In this document: positions 43,831 through 52,133 of the stretch, in pieces
Numbering within the stretch: the stretch's first letter is position 1
Layout: every line of letters begins with the position of its first letter
Assembly (NCBI GenBank): GCA_023150895.1
Contig: JAKLJY010000006.1
Coordinates: 52,085-116,084, forward strand
Source of the DNA: Myxococcota bacterium
GTDB taxonomy: Bacteria > Myxococcota_A > Bradymonadia > UBA7976 > UBA1532
Reading direction: 5' to 3'
DNA: 64,000 bases
Notes under the pieces: model-generated
Told to the model about the DNA's origin: nothing
The model's database searches: none
The model's input: only the letters and a program-made list of their open reading frames with translations
Position numbers and translations under genes: made by a program

Positions 43831-45390
43831 TCAGCCTGCCAGCACCAGCGGGGCGCAGAAGCGCGGCTCGATGGACTCGGGGGTCAGACCGCCGAGTTCG
43901 TCCTCCGCCCAGGCGAGCAGGGCATCGATGGTCTCGGTCCGGCGTCCGCCCTGCGCGAGGAACAACGCCCGAAAGCGTTCCCGGTCGACGTCCGTCACGC
44001 GGCCAGCGGTGAACAGCGCCTCGTGGGCGCGTCCGAGCGCGTCGACGGGGAGAGGGCCCGGGCCGCCGAGCTCGAGGCGAGCCCGGAGGACCTGCGTCAA
44101 CACCCACGCGCAGAGCCCCGCCTCGTCCGGGCGACCGCCCGCCGGAAAGTCGACGAGATCACCGACGAGGGCCGAGAAGGCCCTCATCCGGTCGAGCTCG
44201 GCCGTCGACCGGGGGAGGCGCCCTTCGGGCAGGTTCGGGTGCCGGTCTGTCATCGCCTCGACCCAGCGCTTCAGGATCGGGAGGTCGAGGGCGTCGACGG
44301 GGCCTCCGGGGCCAGCGAGCAAGCCTCGGCGCCGCGCGCGGCGGGCCGGCTCCGCGGCCTCCAGGACCCGCGCGTACCCCGTCCGGAAGACCAGGGCGAG
44401 GGGCACCGTCGCCAGGACCTCGGCGTCACCCGACGCGCCACCGCCCGGCGACAGGGCGTCGAGACCGAGCGCGAGACCGGTCCGAAGGCGCCGCAGAACG
44501 ACCTCTTGGGCGGCGTCGTCCCAGAGGGGCACGCGGTCGGCAGACAACGCCGTGTTGGCCACGTAAGCCAGTTCCTGCGCCACGACCAGCGCCGTCTCAC
44601 CCGAAAGGCCCGCCAGCGCGGCGCCGAGGCGCTCGTCCCCCCGCAGCGACGGCGCAAGAAGCGCGGTGCCGGACTCGCGCGGCACGGCGCGGCGGGCGCC
44701 GGAGAGTTGGTCGGCGCGGGGCGGCGTGTAGATGCCGATGGCCTCGATCGGGTCCACGAACCCGAGGTCGGCCAACCGGCCCTGCCGCCAGCGCAACGCC
44801 GTCTCTTCGAGTTCCGCGTCCAGCGCGGCGCCGGTGTACACGAGCAGGTTGTAGCAGTGGTCGGGATCCTCGCGCATGAGGGCGTCGAGGAAGACCTTTA
44901 CGGGGAGGTCCCGCTCCGCGGCCTCCGGGAACAGGATGCAGATGCGGCGGTCCTGGGTCAGGACGTGTTCTTCGTCGGGCGGATCGAAGGACTCCGGGTC
45001 GTCGATGATGAGAATCTGCGCGCTTCGCCGGATGATCAGGCTCAGCAACTGATCGTCGAGGTCCCGCATGCGGTCGACGAACGTCTCCAGACCGCTGAGC
45101 AGCAGGCTGTGGAGCCAGGGATCGAGGCGCGCGACGGCGAGGCGCTCACCCTCCCAGGCGTCGAAGTCCAGGCAGGCCTGAACCTGCGCGCCCGTTGCGA
45201 GGGCGACGATCTCGGCGCAGTCGCCGAGCCCGATCTTGGAAATGATGCGATAGAGCTGTTCGCCGGGCAGAGACTGGATCCGTGCGGCGGCGTCCGTCGG
45301 GCTCAACAGCAGATCGAGCAGCGCCGTCGAAGAGCGGGCCGCCTCGAGCGACGCTCGCCAGGCTTCGAGTTCGGTTCCGGCTTCGGGCAT
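43831..45390 (-). CDS. DUF6178-like protein
   Basis: Protein of 519 residues resembling the DUF6178 family known mainly from deltaproteobacterial lineages; function unknown. Visible features are a helical N-terminus (LLDLLLSPTDAAARIQSL, EQLYRIISKIGLGDCAEIV), an acidic middle (IDDPESFDPPDEEHVLTQD) and a highly helical C-terminal half. There is no signal peptide, membrane segment or known catalytic motif. The recurring 'PGEQLYRII' and 'LFPEAAERDLPVKVF' stretches are the parts that recall the family. It lies between SEC-C and DUF1285-like genes with gaps of 8 and 3 bases, so all are probably co-expressed. Family call is from memory of motifs, not a search. Confidence 0.55.
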   Translation of the reverse strand: MPEAGTELEAWRASLEAARSSTALLDLLLSPTDAAARIQSLPGEQLYRIISKIGLGDCAEIVALATGAQVQACLDFDAWEGERLAVARLDPWLHSLLLSGLETFVDRMRDLDDQLLSLIIRRSAQILIIDDPESFDPPDEEHVLTQDRRICILFPEAAERDLPVKVFLDALMREDPDHCYNLLVYTGAALDAELEETALRWRQGRLADLGFVDPIEAIGIYTPPRADQLSGARRAVPRESGTALLAPSLRGDERLGAALAGLSGETALVVAQELAYVANTALSADRVPLWDDAAQEVVLRRLRTGLALGLDALSPGGGASGDAEVLATVPLALVFRTGYARVLEAAEPARRARRRGLLAGPGGPVDALDLPILKRWVEAMTDRHPNLPEGRLPRSTAELDRMRAFSALVGDLVDFPAGGRPDEAGLCAWVLTQVLRARLELGGPGPLPVDALGRAHEALFTAGRVTDVDRERFRALFLAQGGRRTETIDALLAWAEDELGGLTPESIEPRFCAPLVLAG

Positions 45391-45398
45391 GGTCGGCC

Positions 45399-46145
45399 TC
45401 AGACGAGCGGCCCTTCGCGGTGGAACGCACGTGCCCAGGCGAGAAGCCGGGGCGCTGCGCCTTTGAGCCAGGCAAGACGGCCGGAGACATCGTCCGGCGC
45501 GAAACCTGCCTCGTCGAACGCAGCCCGAGCCGCCGCGGCAGCCGATTTGCGCCCGTGGAACGCGACTTTGCGCCAGGCGGGGGCGAGCAGGGGACGGTCC
45601 GTGAAGGGCAGTCGCCGTGCCAGGAGGTACTCCATGGGCTCGACGCTCGCCGCCATCGTCTCGTCCCAGATGAACGCCTCGGTGTCGGTCAGAACGTCGC
45701 GCATCCCGAAGCCCTTACCGCGTTTGACCTCGGTGACTTCGAGGAACGACAGGTAGCTCGCCGCCAAGGCGGTCGCCATGACACGGGTGTCCCCGACGGA
45801 GGCGAGGCCATCGTCGAGGCCGTGGAGTGCCGCGAGGGTCTCCCCCTCGGCACCGACCGGCACGTCGAAGAGCGCATGGTCGCGAAAGAGGCCGTCGTCG
45901 AGGGGGTGCCCGGGGCGCTCGCCTTCGCCGAAGAACGTCTCGGCGGCGGCGAGGACGGGCGACGCCCCCTCCGCGTGAGGCGCAAGGTGCTCATGCAGAC
46001 GCCGCGTGTGAAAACGGAGCCACTCGTCGATGCCGGAGAGCGTGCGCAGTTCCCGCCCGCGCGCCTCGTCCTGCTCCTGGTGGCACTTCTTGTATTTCTT
46101 CCCGCTGCCGCACGGGCACGGATCGTTTCGGCCGACGGTGGCCAT
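45399..46145 (-). CDS. SEC-C motif protein
   Basis: Soluble protein of 248 residues whose N-terminus is a zinc-binding SEC-C motif ([18 protein letters not shown]: CxC...C-H ligands at residues ~10-22), the same motif found at the C-terminus of SecA. The remaining ~220 residues form a helical domain ([35 protein letters not shown]) with no known catalytic residue. SEC-C proteins are often chaperone-, protease- or translation-associated. ATG 46145 was chosen because the motif starts at once. It is the second gene of the group after the beta-barrel-like gene. Confidence 0.85.
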   Translation of the reverse strand: MATVGRNDPCPCGSGKKYKKCHQEQDEARGRELRTLSGIDEWLRFHTRRLHEHLAPHAEGASPVLAAAETFFGEGERPGHPLDDGLFRDHALFDVPVGAEGETLAALHGLDDGLASVGDTRVMATALAASYLSFLEVTEVKRGKGFGMRDVLTDTEAFIWDETMAASVEPMEYLLARRLPFTDRPLLAPAWRKVAFHGRKSAAAAARAAFDEAGFAPDDVSGRLAWLKGAAPRLLAWARAFHREGPLV

Positions 46146-46163
46146 GGTTCTCCGGCCTCCTGG

Positions 46164-46829
46164 TCAGAACTGGTAGGTGAGCGCGAGTCCGTAACGCTGG
46201 ATCTCGTCCCGGAGGCGCGCTTCGAGCGAGAGCCTCAGGTCCTCGATGACGTCGACACCCGTCGAGAACGCGCCCATGAAGCCGCTCTCGAGATCCGTCC
46301 CCCCGCCGGCCCCGTCGGCGTCGACGACACTGAAGGCCACGCCGAGGCCGAGGCTGACGTAGACGGCCCGCCGCCCGTCGATCACGAACTCGTGCGACGC
46401 GACGAAGGTCGGGTCGAGGCCGAGGACGAAGAGGTTCTCCGTCTTCACGACGCCGACATCGGCGAGCACGGCCGCATCGATGAAGCCCGTGTCCTCGGTC
46501 CGGATGAAGCGGAAGCGCGGACCGACGGCGACCTCGAACCCGTTGCCGTCCCCGTCCCCGAGCCCGCCGACGAACCCGGCGCGGGCCGCGAGGTCGAGGT
46601 CGTCGAGCAGGCCGAAACGGGCGAGGGCGAAGACCGAAACGAGGTCGTCACCGCCCGCGGCGCCGCCGCCGAGTTCGAGCTTCTGGGGCGCCTGGGGAAT
46701 GGCATGATCGAAGCCGGGCAGCGTCACGGCGCGCGCCGGACCGAGGCCCGCGACAGCCACGCAGAAGACCGCCGCGCCAACGGTCGAAACGCGCCGCGAA
46801 CCTGCCGGAATCACTGAAAAAAACGACAC
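46164..46829 (-). CDS. Exported beta-barrel-like protein
   Basis: Protein of 221 residues with a signal peptide (VGAAVFCVAVAGLGPARA) and a body of alternating strands. Short Gly/Asp turns (GDGDGNG, DADGAGGG) and a C-terminal ...RYGLALTYQF are present, the aromatic last residue being typical of outer-membrane barrels. No named family recognised. Likely an outer-membrane channel or structural protein (inference). The GTG start at 46829 lies directly before the signal; a GTG at 46814 is an alternative. It is the first gene of the group that continues with SEC-C, DUF6178-like and DUF1285-like genes. Confidence 0.65.
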   Translation of the reverse strand: MSFFSVIPAGSRRVSTVGAAVFCVAVAGLGPARAVTLPGFDHAIPQAPQKLELGGGAAGGDDLVSVFALARFGLLDDLDLAARAGFVGGLGDGDGNGFEVAVGPRFRFIRTEDTGFIDAAVLADVGVVKTENLFVLGLDPTFVASHEFVIDGRRAVYVSLGLGVAFSVVDADGAGGGTDLESGFMGAFSTGVDVIEDLRLSLEARLRDEIQRYGLALTYQF

Positions 46830-46893
46830 GGCGTCTACCCCGCATTGCGAAGGGGGCGGACGCTAGCAGGTTCGTCACGCCGAGACAAGCCGC

Positions 46894-47100
46894 TCAGGCG
46901 GCGGTGCGGTGGTCCACTCCGGGGGGCGCGGCCGCCGGATAGAAGGTGATGGTCACCCCGCCGCCCGCCTGGCTGCCCCGGCACTGCGCGAAGAACTGCG
47001 CAAGGCTCAGGCCGAGCGCCTGGTGGTGCTGATACCAGTAAGTCAGCGCACGACGCTTGGCCTCCTGGGCGTTGCGTCCCTGGAAATCGATCCGCTGCAT
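46894..47100 (-). CDS. Small conserved-looking protein (68 residues)
   Basis: Protein of 68 residues starting MQRIDFQGRNAQEAKRRAL, with a helical first half (YWYQHHQALGLSLAQFFAQC) and a beta-like end (VTITFYPA). No family recognised. The start is well supported by GAGGGAAG five bases upstream. It is oriented like the neighbouring barrel-like gene but separated by 64 bp. Codon use matches the surrounding genes, so it is probably real. Confidence 0.6.
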   Translation of the reverse strand: MQRIDFQGRNAQEAKRRALTYWYQHHQALGLSLAQFFAQCRGSQAGGGVTITFYPAAAPPGVDHRTAA

Positions 47101-47434
47101 GGTCTTCCCTCGTTCCGCGTCACGTGTGGGGTGCGTGGGGAGGGGCGAGCGGCTCTCGGGGTCCGGTCGGCGACGCCGACCGAGGCAAGTCGGTCAGCGG
47201 GCCGTCTGGGCGATCCGGAAGCGCGGCCTCGTGGGCCCCCTCCCGCTGCGTGTACTGCCTGAACCCATTCCAATCCTTGCCGGGCACACAGGCCCGAGCT
47301 GTGCCCTTGGTACGGGATGGACCGCGTCCGAGTCAAGCGCCGTGTGCGCACGCACCCCCTGGGCTCGCAAAGCCTTGTGGCGGGCGGACGACCGGCCCAA
47401 ACTGCCGGGCATCGTCCCGCCCTCTGGAGGCCCC
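47101..47434. other. 334-bp gap without a supported gene
   Basis: Between the 68-residue protein and the DUF3052-like gene. Frames are open by chance because of GC content but show no family motif, start signal or domain. No tRNA, hairpin-plus-U terminator or clear promoter motif is visible. It presumably holds divergent promoters for the two flanking genes. Confidence 0.5.
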
Positions 47435-47869
47435 GTGCCCCGTGAACCCCGGCCCGCACCGACCGCTCTCTGTCCGAAACTCGGCGTCGTCTCCGGCACC
47501 CGCCTTCTCCTCGGCGGCGAGGTACCCGCCGGGTTCGCCGCGAGCCTCGCGCCGTTGCCCGACGGGGTTCTACCCGGACAGTGGCCGGACGACCATCTCC
47601 GGGGCCCGGCGGACGTCATCGTCTACTTCACGCGTTCCGCGGCCGCGCTGACGGTCGAAATCGTCGCGCTGGGGGCCGCGCTGAAGCCGACGGGCGGCCT
47701 GTGGGTCGCCTTTCCGAAGAAGGGCGCGCGGTCGGCGTCGGACCTGGACGAAGAGGTCGTCCGGAGCGTCGCGCTGCCCATCGGCCTCGTCGACGCGAGG
47801 AACTGCACGCTCGACGGGACGTGGTCCGCGCTCCGCCTGAACTGGCGCAAAGGCAGCCGCCCGAAGTGA
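47435..47869 (+). CDS. DUF3052-like protein
   Basis: Cytoplasmic protein of 144 residues matching the DUF3052 pattern: GVVSGTRLLLGGEVPAGF, ADVIVYFTRSAAALTVEI, PTGGLWVAFPKKG, LDEEVVRSVALPIGLVD and TWSALRLNWR. Function unknown. GTG 47435 was chosen because GGAGG lies five bases upstream and the family begins at the following residues; upstream sequence in frame is not conserved in type. It ends 10 bp before the convergent CAP-like gene. Confidence 0.75.
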   Translation: MPREPRPAPTALCPKLGVVSGTRLLLGGEVPAGFAASLAPLPDGVLPGQWPDDHLRGPADVIVYFTRSAAALTVEIVALGAALKPTGGLWVAFPKKGARSASDLDEEVVRSVALPIGLVDARNCTLDGTWSALRLNWRKGSRPK

Positions 47870-47879
47870 GGCGCGACCG

Positions 47880-49478
47880 CTACTGTCGTCGCGCCGGCAC
47901 CCGATCCGTCACGACGTACACGAGCGTGATGTGGGGCGTGTTCTGACCGGGCAGGGGGCCCACCGAGAGGCCGACCCCGATCGCGTGCATGTCCTTGCGC
48001 AACAACGCCTGCTCCTGCAGCACGTCGGCGGGTGTCCAGCGGGCCAGGGTCAGGCCGCCGGCGCCGAACGCACCCGCATCGACCTCCCGTTCCGAGAGGA
48101 CGGCGCCGGCGACCGGGACGAGGCGCCCCCACGCGGCGGCGTCGATTTGTGCCTGGTCGGCGAGTTGCTGGGCGACGGCGTCCAGCACGGGCGACGCCTG
48201 CAGCGTCGGCAGGCCGGCGGTCTTGCGGCGACCGTTGACGACGGTGAGCAGCTCGCCGCGCCCGGCTTCGAGCGCGGGCGCGAAGAACCGGACGAGGGAG
48301 GCCACGACGACGTCGTGCCCGGCCGCGCCGCCGAACGGACGGACGCCGAACGCGACCGCCGTGTCCTCGGCATCGAGGAGCGAGACGCGACCGAGGGGGG
48401 TGTCCCGCAGATCGTCGATGGCCTGCTGCGGGGTCACCCCCGCCGTGAACGCGTAGCGGAGCCGAGCAAACGTCCAGGCCCGGTCGTCGACGATGGGGGG
48501 CGGCTGTGCCCCCGACGCGCCGGCGGACACGGCATCGAGCCAGGCATCGAGCGGGGGGGCGGCGCCCTTCAGCGGTGTGAGCGGACTCCGCCCGGCCTCC
48601 TGTCGGCGAGCGTTGACGGCCGCGAGCAACTGCGCGTCGAGGCCGTCCCGACCGGGGTGGGCCATCGGCGCCGGCGGCGTCGGGTAGCGCGCAGGCAGCG
48701 CGCCGGGATGCAGCCGCAGAACCGCCAGGGACCGAAGGAACGGCCCCTCCGACCGGACGAGCTCGTGGCGGGCGATGCCGTCGGCGGCGACCACGCCGGG
48801 CAACTCGATGTCGAACCGACCCTCGGGTCCGGTGACGACCGGCCGGACCTGCACGTCCCGCGCGCCGACCGCCGAGTACAAGTAGAGCGCACCGCCGTTG
48901 GCCGACCGCCGGCCGCCGAGGCGGGCCCCGGGCGTGCGGGTGCGGGGCAGGGGGTCGAGGACCACGCCCGACGGGGGCGTCGCAACGGCGACCGTGACGG
49001 CCCCCCCGGGGTGGACGACCGCCCCGAGTGCGCCGGGTGAACGGCGGCTGGCCTCGGGTGCCTTGGCAATCCCCGAGAGGGCGGCTTCGACACTCGGCGA
49101 CGTGAACGCGAAGACGTCCGGCGGGGCAGACGGTAATCCACAGTGCTCGGCGAGGGCTGCGACGACGCCGGGAGTGGGGTCGGCGCCGTCCACAGCAAAG
49201 CGGGCCGCGTACTCGCGGGCGGTGCAGGCCAGCGCGGGCGTGCCGGCGGCCGTCGGCGACCAGGCGGCTCGAAGCTGCACCTCCGTCGGGGAGGCGGCCA
49301 ACCCCTCCGCCGAGGCGTAGTGCGAGAGCCCGGCCGTCGCGAACGTCCCGACGGGCGGCAATGGTGATCCCTCCGTCGGGCCGGGCGTCGCGCCCCCGAC
49401 AGCCGGGGCGAACGAGGCGAGCGTGGCAAGCGCGACGGCCTGCAGTGCACGCGGGAGTCGATGGAATTCGGCGTTCAA
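47880..49478 (-). CDS. Exported protein with two divergent CAP/SCP-like regions
   Basis: Exported protein of 532 residues (signal peptide LQAVALATLASFAPAVGG). Two segments resemble the helical start of CAP/SCP (PR-1) domains: LLAAVNARRQEAGRSPL (about residues 278-295) and LLTVVNGRRKTAGLPTL with the following VLDAVAQQLADQA (~420-450). The typical CAP His/Glu cavity residues are not clearly visible, so these may be inactive relatives. A Cys pair is present in the N-terminal domain (ALACTAREYAA, AEHCGLPSA). The start is uncertain: TTG 49478 has GAGGGAA nearby and begins just before the signal; an ATG farther upstream (49598) is possible. It is divergent from the beta-oxidation operon. Confidence 0.6.
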   Translation of the reverse strand: MNAEFHRLPRALQAVALATLASFAPAVGGATPGPTEGSPLPPVGTFATAGLSHYASAEGLAASPTEVQLRAAWSPTAAGTPALACTAREYAARFAVDGADPTPGVVAALAEHCGLPSAPPDVFAFTSPSVEAALSGIAKAPEASRRSPGALGAVVHPGGAVTVAVATPPSGVVLDPLPRTRTPGARLGGRRSANGGALYLYSAVGARDVQVRPVVTGPEGRFDIELPGVVAADGIARHELVRSEGPFLRSLAVLRLHPGALPARYPTPPAPMAHPGRDGLDAQLLAAVNARRQEAGRSPLTPLKGAAPPLDAWLDAVSAGASGAQPPPIVDDRAWTFARLRYAFTAGVTPQQAIDDLRDTPLGRVSLLDAEDTAVAFGVRPFGGAAGHDVVVASLVRFFAPALEAGRGELLTVVNGRRKTAGLPTLQASPVLDAVAQQLADQAQIDAAAWGRLVPVAGAVLSEREVDAGAFGAGGLTLARWTPADVLQEQALLRKDMHAIGVGLSVGPLPGQNTPHITLVYVVTDRVPARRQ

Positions 49479-49670
49479 GGTTCCCTCGGGGCGGGCGTCC
49501 CGACTGGTCGGACGCGGCTCACGATGAGACCAGACGAGGTCCGGGGCGTCAATGGACCCGGAGCGCAGGCGGCGGATGGGCGTGCGCGCGCGCGTCATGA
49601 CGCGCTGCGGCGTAATCCGCTTCACACGGGCCCGAAAAGCGCGCTACACCCTCGTCGCCCCGACGCGTCT

Positions 49671-49702
49671 CGGGTCGAGTCGACGCGACTCGATTCGACC
49701 CG
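49671..49702. promoter_or_regulatory. Hairpin/palindrome upstream of the beta-oxidation operon
   Basis: GAGTCG-ACG-CGACTC (49677-49691) is a perfect 15-bp palindrome, flanked by CGGGTC (49671-49676) and GACCCG (49697-49702) that also pair, with a 5-base bulge on the right side. It sits about 50-80 bp before the fadN start, where an operator of a fatty-acid regulator (TetR- or FadR-type dimer) would be expected. Regulator identity is unknown. Confidence 0.45.
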
Positions 49703-49749
49703 ACGGCGATCGGCGCGGTCGTGCGAATCACTGCAAGGAGTCAACGACG

Positions 49750-52122
49750 ATGCAGTCCGTAGACAAGGGATTGCCCATCCGCCGGGCCGCCGTGCTCGGC
49801 GCCGGGGTCATGGGACGCGGGATCGCCGCCCACCTGGCCGGCGCGGGCATCGAGGTGCTGCTGCTCGACATCGTGCCCCCCGGCGGGGCCGTCGGCGCGG
49901 CACGCAACGCGTTCGCCGAGAACGGCCTGAAGGCGGCGATCAACAACAAGCCGGCGCTGTTCTTCGACAAAGACGACGCCGGGCTGATCAGGACGGGCAA
50001 CTTCGACGACGACCTCGCGAAGGTCGGCGAGGTCGACTGGATCGTGGAGGTCGTCAAGGAAGACCTCGCGGTCAAGAAGGCGCTGTTCGAGAAGCTCGAC
50101 GCGCTGCGCGCGCCCGGCACGCTGATCTCCTCCAATACCAGTGGCATTCCCCTCGCGGCCCTCATCGAGGGCCGTTCGGAGGACTTCAAGCGGCACTTCA
50201 TCATCACGCACTTCTTCAACCCGGTGCGCTATCTGAAGCTGCTCGAGGTCGTCTCCGGTCCCGAGACCGCCCCCGGCCTGCGCCAGAAGTTCGAGGCGTT
50301 CGCCCGCACGCAGCTCGGCAAAGGCGTGGTCATCGCCAAGGACTCGCCGGCCTTCGTCGCCAACCGCATCGGCACCTTCGGGCTCATGTTCACGGTGCAC
50401 GAGATGCTGCGCCGCGGGCACTCACCGGAGGCGGTCGACGCCATCTTCGGGGAGCCGATGGGCCGCCCGAAGTCCGCCGTTTTCCGCACCGCGGACGTCG
50501 TCGGCCTCGACACGCTGCTCATGGTGGCCGACAACCTGCACGCGGCGCTGACGCACGACCCGATGCGTGACGCTTTTGTCGTCCCGGGCTTCCTGCGGAC
50601 GCTCGTCGAGCGCAATCAGCTCGGCGACAAGACCAAGGGCGGCTGTTACAAGAAGACGCCCGATGGTCTTCAGACGTTCGACCCCGTCACGCTCGAGTAC
50701 CGACCCCAGGCCAAGGCGAAGTTCGACTCGATCCGCGCCGTCAAAGAGGTCGAGGACCCCGGCGAAAAGGTCAAGCGCATCGTCTGGGCGCAGGACGACG
50801 CCGGGAAGTTCGCCTGGATCTGCACGGCGCAGACGCTGATCTACGCGGCGAATCGCCTGGGCGAGGTCGCCGACGACCTCGTGCAGATCGACAACGCCAT
50901 GAAGTGGGGCTTCGGCCACAGCATCGGGCCGTTCGAGACCTGGGACGCCATCGGCGTGCCGGAGAGCGTCGCCCGCATGAAGGACGAGGGCTTGCCCGTG
51001 CCGGCCTGGGTCGAGGCGATGCTCGCCAGCGGCCGTACCCGCTTCTACGAGGGCCCGACCGGCGGCCGGATCTTCTGGGACGGGCTGCAGAAGCAGTCCG
51101 CCCCCGAGGTCCTCAGCCCGCGCTTCCGCGCGCTGCCCGCTTCGATCGACTCGCCGGGCCTCGTCGCCAAGAACCCCGGCGCCCGGCTCTGGGACATCGG
51201 TGACGGCGTCGCGTGCGTCGAGTTCCGCACCAAGATGAACGCCGTCGACGATGACATCATCAAGATGCTCTTCCAGGCGGTGGAGACCGCGGAGAAGGAC
51301 TTCGACGCGCTCATCCTCGCCAACCACGCCACGACGGCCTTCAGTGCCGGCGCGAATCTGCTGCTCGTCTACATGGCGGCCCAACAGAAGGCCTGGGACC
51401 AGCTCGGCGACATGGTGACGAAGTTCCAGGGCGCGACCCTGGCCCTGCGTCACAGCCGCATCCCGACCGTCGCGGCCCCGTTCCAGCTCACCCTGGGCGG
51501 CGGCGCGGAGATCTGCCTCGGCGCCAACGCCATCCAGGCGCACGCCGAGCTGTACATGGGCCTCGTCGAGGTGGGCGTCGGCCTCATCCCCGGCGGTGGC
51601 GGCACGTTCGGTCTGCTCCACAACGTCATGACCAACATGCCGGCGGACGCCGACCCCGTGCAGTACACGAAGGACGCCTTCCTGACCATCGGCATGGCCA
51701 AGGTCGGGACGAGCGCGGAGGAGAGCCGGAAGCTCGGGTTCCTCAAGCCCTCGGATCGCGTGACCATGGACCGCGACGAGCTCATCGAGGCGGCCAAGCA
51801 GCACGCGCTCGGCCTCGCGCGGTCCGACTTCAAGGCGCCGAAGCCCCGCACCGTGCGGGCGGCCGGGCGCACCGGATATGCGACGCTGTACTCTGCACTT
51901 TGGGGCATGCAGCAGAGCCACCAGATCTCGGAGTACGACCTCCACATCGGGGCGAAGCTGGCGCACATCATGTGCGGCGGCGACGTGCCGAACGGCACGG
52001 TCGTCACCGAGAAGCGGTTCCACGAGCTCGAGCGCGAGGTCTTCCTGAGCCTCTGCGGCGAGCAGCGTACGCAGGACCGCATTCAGCACATGCTCATGAA
52101 CAACAAGCCGCTGCGGAACTGA
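49750..52122 (+). CDS. fadN: Bifunctional 3-hydroxyacyl-CoA dehydrogenase/enoyl-CoA hydratase (FadN-type)
   Basis: Beta-oxidation enzyme of 790 residues that hydrates enoyl-CoA and oxidises the 3-hydroxyacyl-CoA with NAD. The dehydrogenase comes first: Rossmann motif LGAGVMGRGIAAHLAG (~16-31), SSNTSGIPL, ITHFFNP with the catalytic His, then the C-terminal dehydrogenase domain (FGHSIGPFETWDAIG). The crotonase-type domain follows (~480 onward: FSAGANLLL, GGGAEICLG, GLVEVGVGLIPGGGG with a Glu at the catalytic position). This order is that of Bacillus FadN, the reverse of E. coli FadB. ATG 49750 has AAGGAG 10 bases upstream. The gene is co-transcribed with the thiolase gene (12-base gap), and a palindrome lies upstream of the start. 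Confidence 0.92.
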   Translation: MQSVDKGLPIRRAAVLGAGVMGRGIAAHLAGAGIEVLLLDIVPPGGAVGAARNAFAENGLKAAINNKPALFFDKDDAGLIRTGNFDDDLAKVGEVDWIVEVVKEDLAVKKALFEKLDALRAPGTLISSNTSGIPLAALIEGRSEDFKRHFIITHFFNPVRYLKLLEVVSGPETAPGLRQKFEAFARTQLGKGVVIAKDSPAFVANRIGTFGLMFTVHEMLRRGHSPEAVDAIFGEPMGRPKSAVFRTADVVGLDTLLMVADNLHAALTHDPMRDAFVVPGFLRTLVERNQLGDKTKGGCYKKTPDGLQTFDPVTLEYRPQAKAKFDSIRAVKEVEDPGEKVKRIVWAQDDAGKFAWICTAQTLIYAANRLGEVADDLVQIDNAMKWGFGHSIGPFETWDAIGVPESVARMKDEGLPVPAWVEAMLASGRTRFYEGPTGGRIFWDGLQKQSAPEVLSPRFRALPASIDSPGLVAKNPGARLWDIGDGVACVEFRTKMNAVDDDIIKMLFQAVETAEKDFDALILANHATTAFSAGANLLLVYMAAQQKAWDQLGDMVTKFQGATLALRHSRIPTVAAPFQLTLGGGAEICLGANAIQAHAELYMGLVEVGVGLIPGGGGTFGLLHNVMTNMPADADPVQYTKDAFLTIGMAKVGTSAEESRKLGFLKPSDRVTMDRDELIEAAKQHALGLARSDFKAPKPRTVRAAGRTGYATLYSALWGMQQSHQISEYDLHIGAKLAHIMCGGDVPNGTVVTEKRFHELEREVFLSLCGEQRTQDRIQHMLMNNKPLRN

Positions 52123-52133
52123 GGAGCCATACC

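Noticed and set aside
47124..47434. Open frames in the gap between 47101 and 47434 (including a CVYCLNP stretch)
   Set aside because: No start with a ribosome site, no conserved motif, and Pro/Arg/Gly-rich composition typical of a non-coding frame.
49552..49749. Upstream extension of the fadN frame
   Set aside because: The family starts at MQSVDKGLP; the extension covers the palindrome region and has Arg-rich non-coding composition.
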